From Microbacteriaceae bacterium (lineage in GTDB: Bacteria; Actinomycetota; Actinomycetes; Actinomycetales; Microbacteriaceae): 5,690 nt of DNA. Positions 4,722-5,690 of the stretch are shown in pieces (within the stretch, counting starts at the first letter, position 1; the number at the start of each line of letters is the position of its first letter). Location of the stretch: assembly GCA_003454135.1 (NCBI GenBank), contig DMKW01000144.1, positions 1-5,690 on the forward strand. Reading direction: 5' to 3'. Below the pieces are notes generated by a model. It saw nothing but the letters and a program-made list of their open reading frames with translations. It ran no database searches and was not told the DNA's origin. Both the position numbers and the translations under genes were made by a program.

Positions 4722-5690
4722 TCAGGCCTTCGGGGGAACCGTCATCGACAGCACATCGAGAGCCGAATCCAGCTGCTCGAGACTGACTTCGCCGCGCTCG
4801 ACGAATCCGAGGTCGATCACCGACTCGCGAATGGTGATCGCCTTCGCCACGGCGTTCTTGGCGACCTTCGCGGCCGCTTCGTACCCGATCACTCGATTGA
4901 GCGGGGTCACGATGGCCGGCGACGACTCGGCGAGGGCCAGGGCGCGTTCGACGTTCGCCTGCAGGCCGACGACGGTCTTGTCGGCGAGGGCGACGGTGGA
5001 GTTGGCGAGCAGTCGGATCGATTCCAGCAGGGCGGTGCCCATGACGGGGATCGCCACATTGAGCTCGAACGAACCGGAGGCGCCGGCCCACGCGATCGTG
5101 GAGTCGTTGCCGATCACGCGGGCGGCGACCATGAGCACGGCCTCCGGGATCACCGGGTTCACCTTGCCGGGCATGATCGACGACCCGGGCTGGAGGTCGG
5201 GGATGTTCAGTTCGCCGAGACCCGTGTTGGGGCCGGAGCCCATCCAGCGCAGGTCGTTGCAGATCTTGGTGAGGCTCACGGCGATCACACGGAGGGCGCC
5301 GGACGCCTCGACGAGCCCGTCCCTGGCGCCCTGCGCCTCGAAGTGGTCGCGCGCCTCGGTGAGCGGGAGGCCGGAATCCGACGCGAGCAGCTCGATCACC
5401 CTCTGGGAGAACCCGACCGGCGAGTTGATGCCCGTGCCGACCGCGGTTCCGCCGAGCGGCACTTCGGCGACCCGCGGAATCGTCGACCGCACGCGCTCGA
5501 TGCCGTAACGCACCTGCGACGCGTACCCGGCGAACTCCTGGCCGAGCGTGACGGGGGTCGCATCCATGAGGTGGGTGCGCCCGGACTTCACCACCGACTT
5601 CCAGAGCTCCGCCTTGCTCTCGAGAGAGGCGGCGAGATGGTCGAGCGCGGGCACGAGGCTGCCGAGAAGCGCACCGGTCACGGCAACGTG
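4722..5690 (-). CDS. fumC: Class II fumarase, C-terminal portion
   Basis: The minus-strand frame stays open to the right edge. It gives 322 visible residues plus a stop (4724-4722), beginning in phase with HVAVTGALL, part of the family's early helical core. Roughly the first 140 residues lie outside, so no start is called. Class II fumarases are iron-independent homotetramers that interconvert fumarate and L-malate in the TCA cycle. Evidence: SGRTHLMDATPVTLGQE (fragment residues 36-52), with the active-site His of the GRTH motif; the EVPLGGTAVGTG block (76-87); WMGSGPNTGLGEL (149-161); the signature GSSIMPGKVNP (169-179), with the catalytic-loop Ser, Lys and Asn; and the C-terminal small domain with SPAIVTPLNRVIGYE (257-271). 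This combination separates it from argininosuccinate lyase and adenylosuccinate lyase; aspartase is less likely given the context. It converges on the 3927 gene with 9 bp between stops. A fum gene also lies near phoH2 in M. tuberculosis (Rv1098c). Confidence 0.95.
   Translation of the reverse strand, partial: HVAVTGALLGSLVPALDHLAASLESKAELWKSVVKSGRTHLMDATPVTLGQEFAGYASQVRYGIERVRSTIPRVAEVPLGGTAVGTGINSPVGFSQRVIELLASDSGLPLTEARDHFEAQGARDGLVEASGALRVIAVSLTKICNDLRWMGSGPNTGLGELNIPDLQPGSSIMPGKVNPVIPEAVLMVAARVIGNDSTIAWAGASGSFELNVAIPVMGTALLESIRLLANSTVALADKTVVGLQANVERALALAESSPAIVTPLNRVIGYEAAAKVAKNAVAKAITIRESVIDLGFVERGEVSLEQLDSALDVLSMTVPPKA

Noticed and set aside
1..5690. Mobile element, CRISPR array, defence island or biosynthetic cluster.
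   Set aside because: No transposase or integrase motifs, no spaced direct repeats, no tRNA or attachment site, and uniform base composition across conserved core genes.

Overview
The window looks like chromosome of a high-GC actinobacterium, most probably a member of the Microbacteriaceae or a close relative. The coding regions are strongly G/C-biased at third codon positions, GTG starts are common, and several genes have a TANNNT box 6-7 nt before the start codon with no Shine-Dalgarno sequence. The proteins also resemble actinobacterial versions, especially the mycobacterial short-chain Z-prenyl synthase and PhoH2. Nothing suggests a mobile element, CRISPR array, prophage or tRNA/rRNA gene.

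Layout: (1) 1-302, minus strand: 5' part of a TrhA/hemolysin III (PAQR-like) membrane protein gene, cut by the window edge. (2) 303-374: a 72-bp divergent promoter region. (3) 375-1160, plus: cis-prenyl diphosphate synthase of the Rv1086 (Z-FPP synthase) type. (4) 1164-2285, plus: a class V fold PLP enzyme, 3 bp downstream and probably translationally coupled. (5) 2286-2516: a 231-bp intergenic region with a large terminator-like hairpin, a -10 box and a structured leader of about 125 nt. (6) 2517-3863, plus: PhoH2 (PIN RNase fused to PhoH ATPase/helicase). (7) 3927-4712, plus: an unrecognised protein with two predicted membrane segments and an extracytoplasmic domain, apparently leaderless. 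(8) 4722-5690, minus: class II fumarase C-terminal part, convergent with (7) and cut by the right edge.

The order trhA(-) / cis-prenyl synthase(+) ... phoH2(+) ... fum(-) matches, in compressed form, what I remember of the Mycobacterium tuberculosis region Rv1085c-Rv1086-Rv1095-Rv1098c. The neighbourhood therefore looks like ancestral core genome. The genes do not form one pathway. They cover membrane homeostasis, polyprenyl precursor synthesis, RNA processing and the TCA cycle.

The most interesting signal is the phoH2 leader. One segment (2414-2424) can pair either with 2466-2472 or, through nine consecutive base pairs, with 2515-2523, which contains the phoH2 GTG start codon. The two pairings exclude each other, so this is a candidate translational on/off switch in front of an RNA-degrading helicase. 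I do not recognise it as a known riboswitch class, and the evidence is sequence complementarity only.
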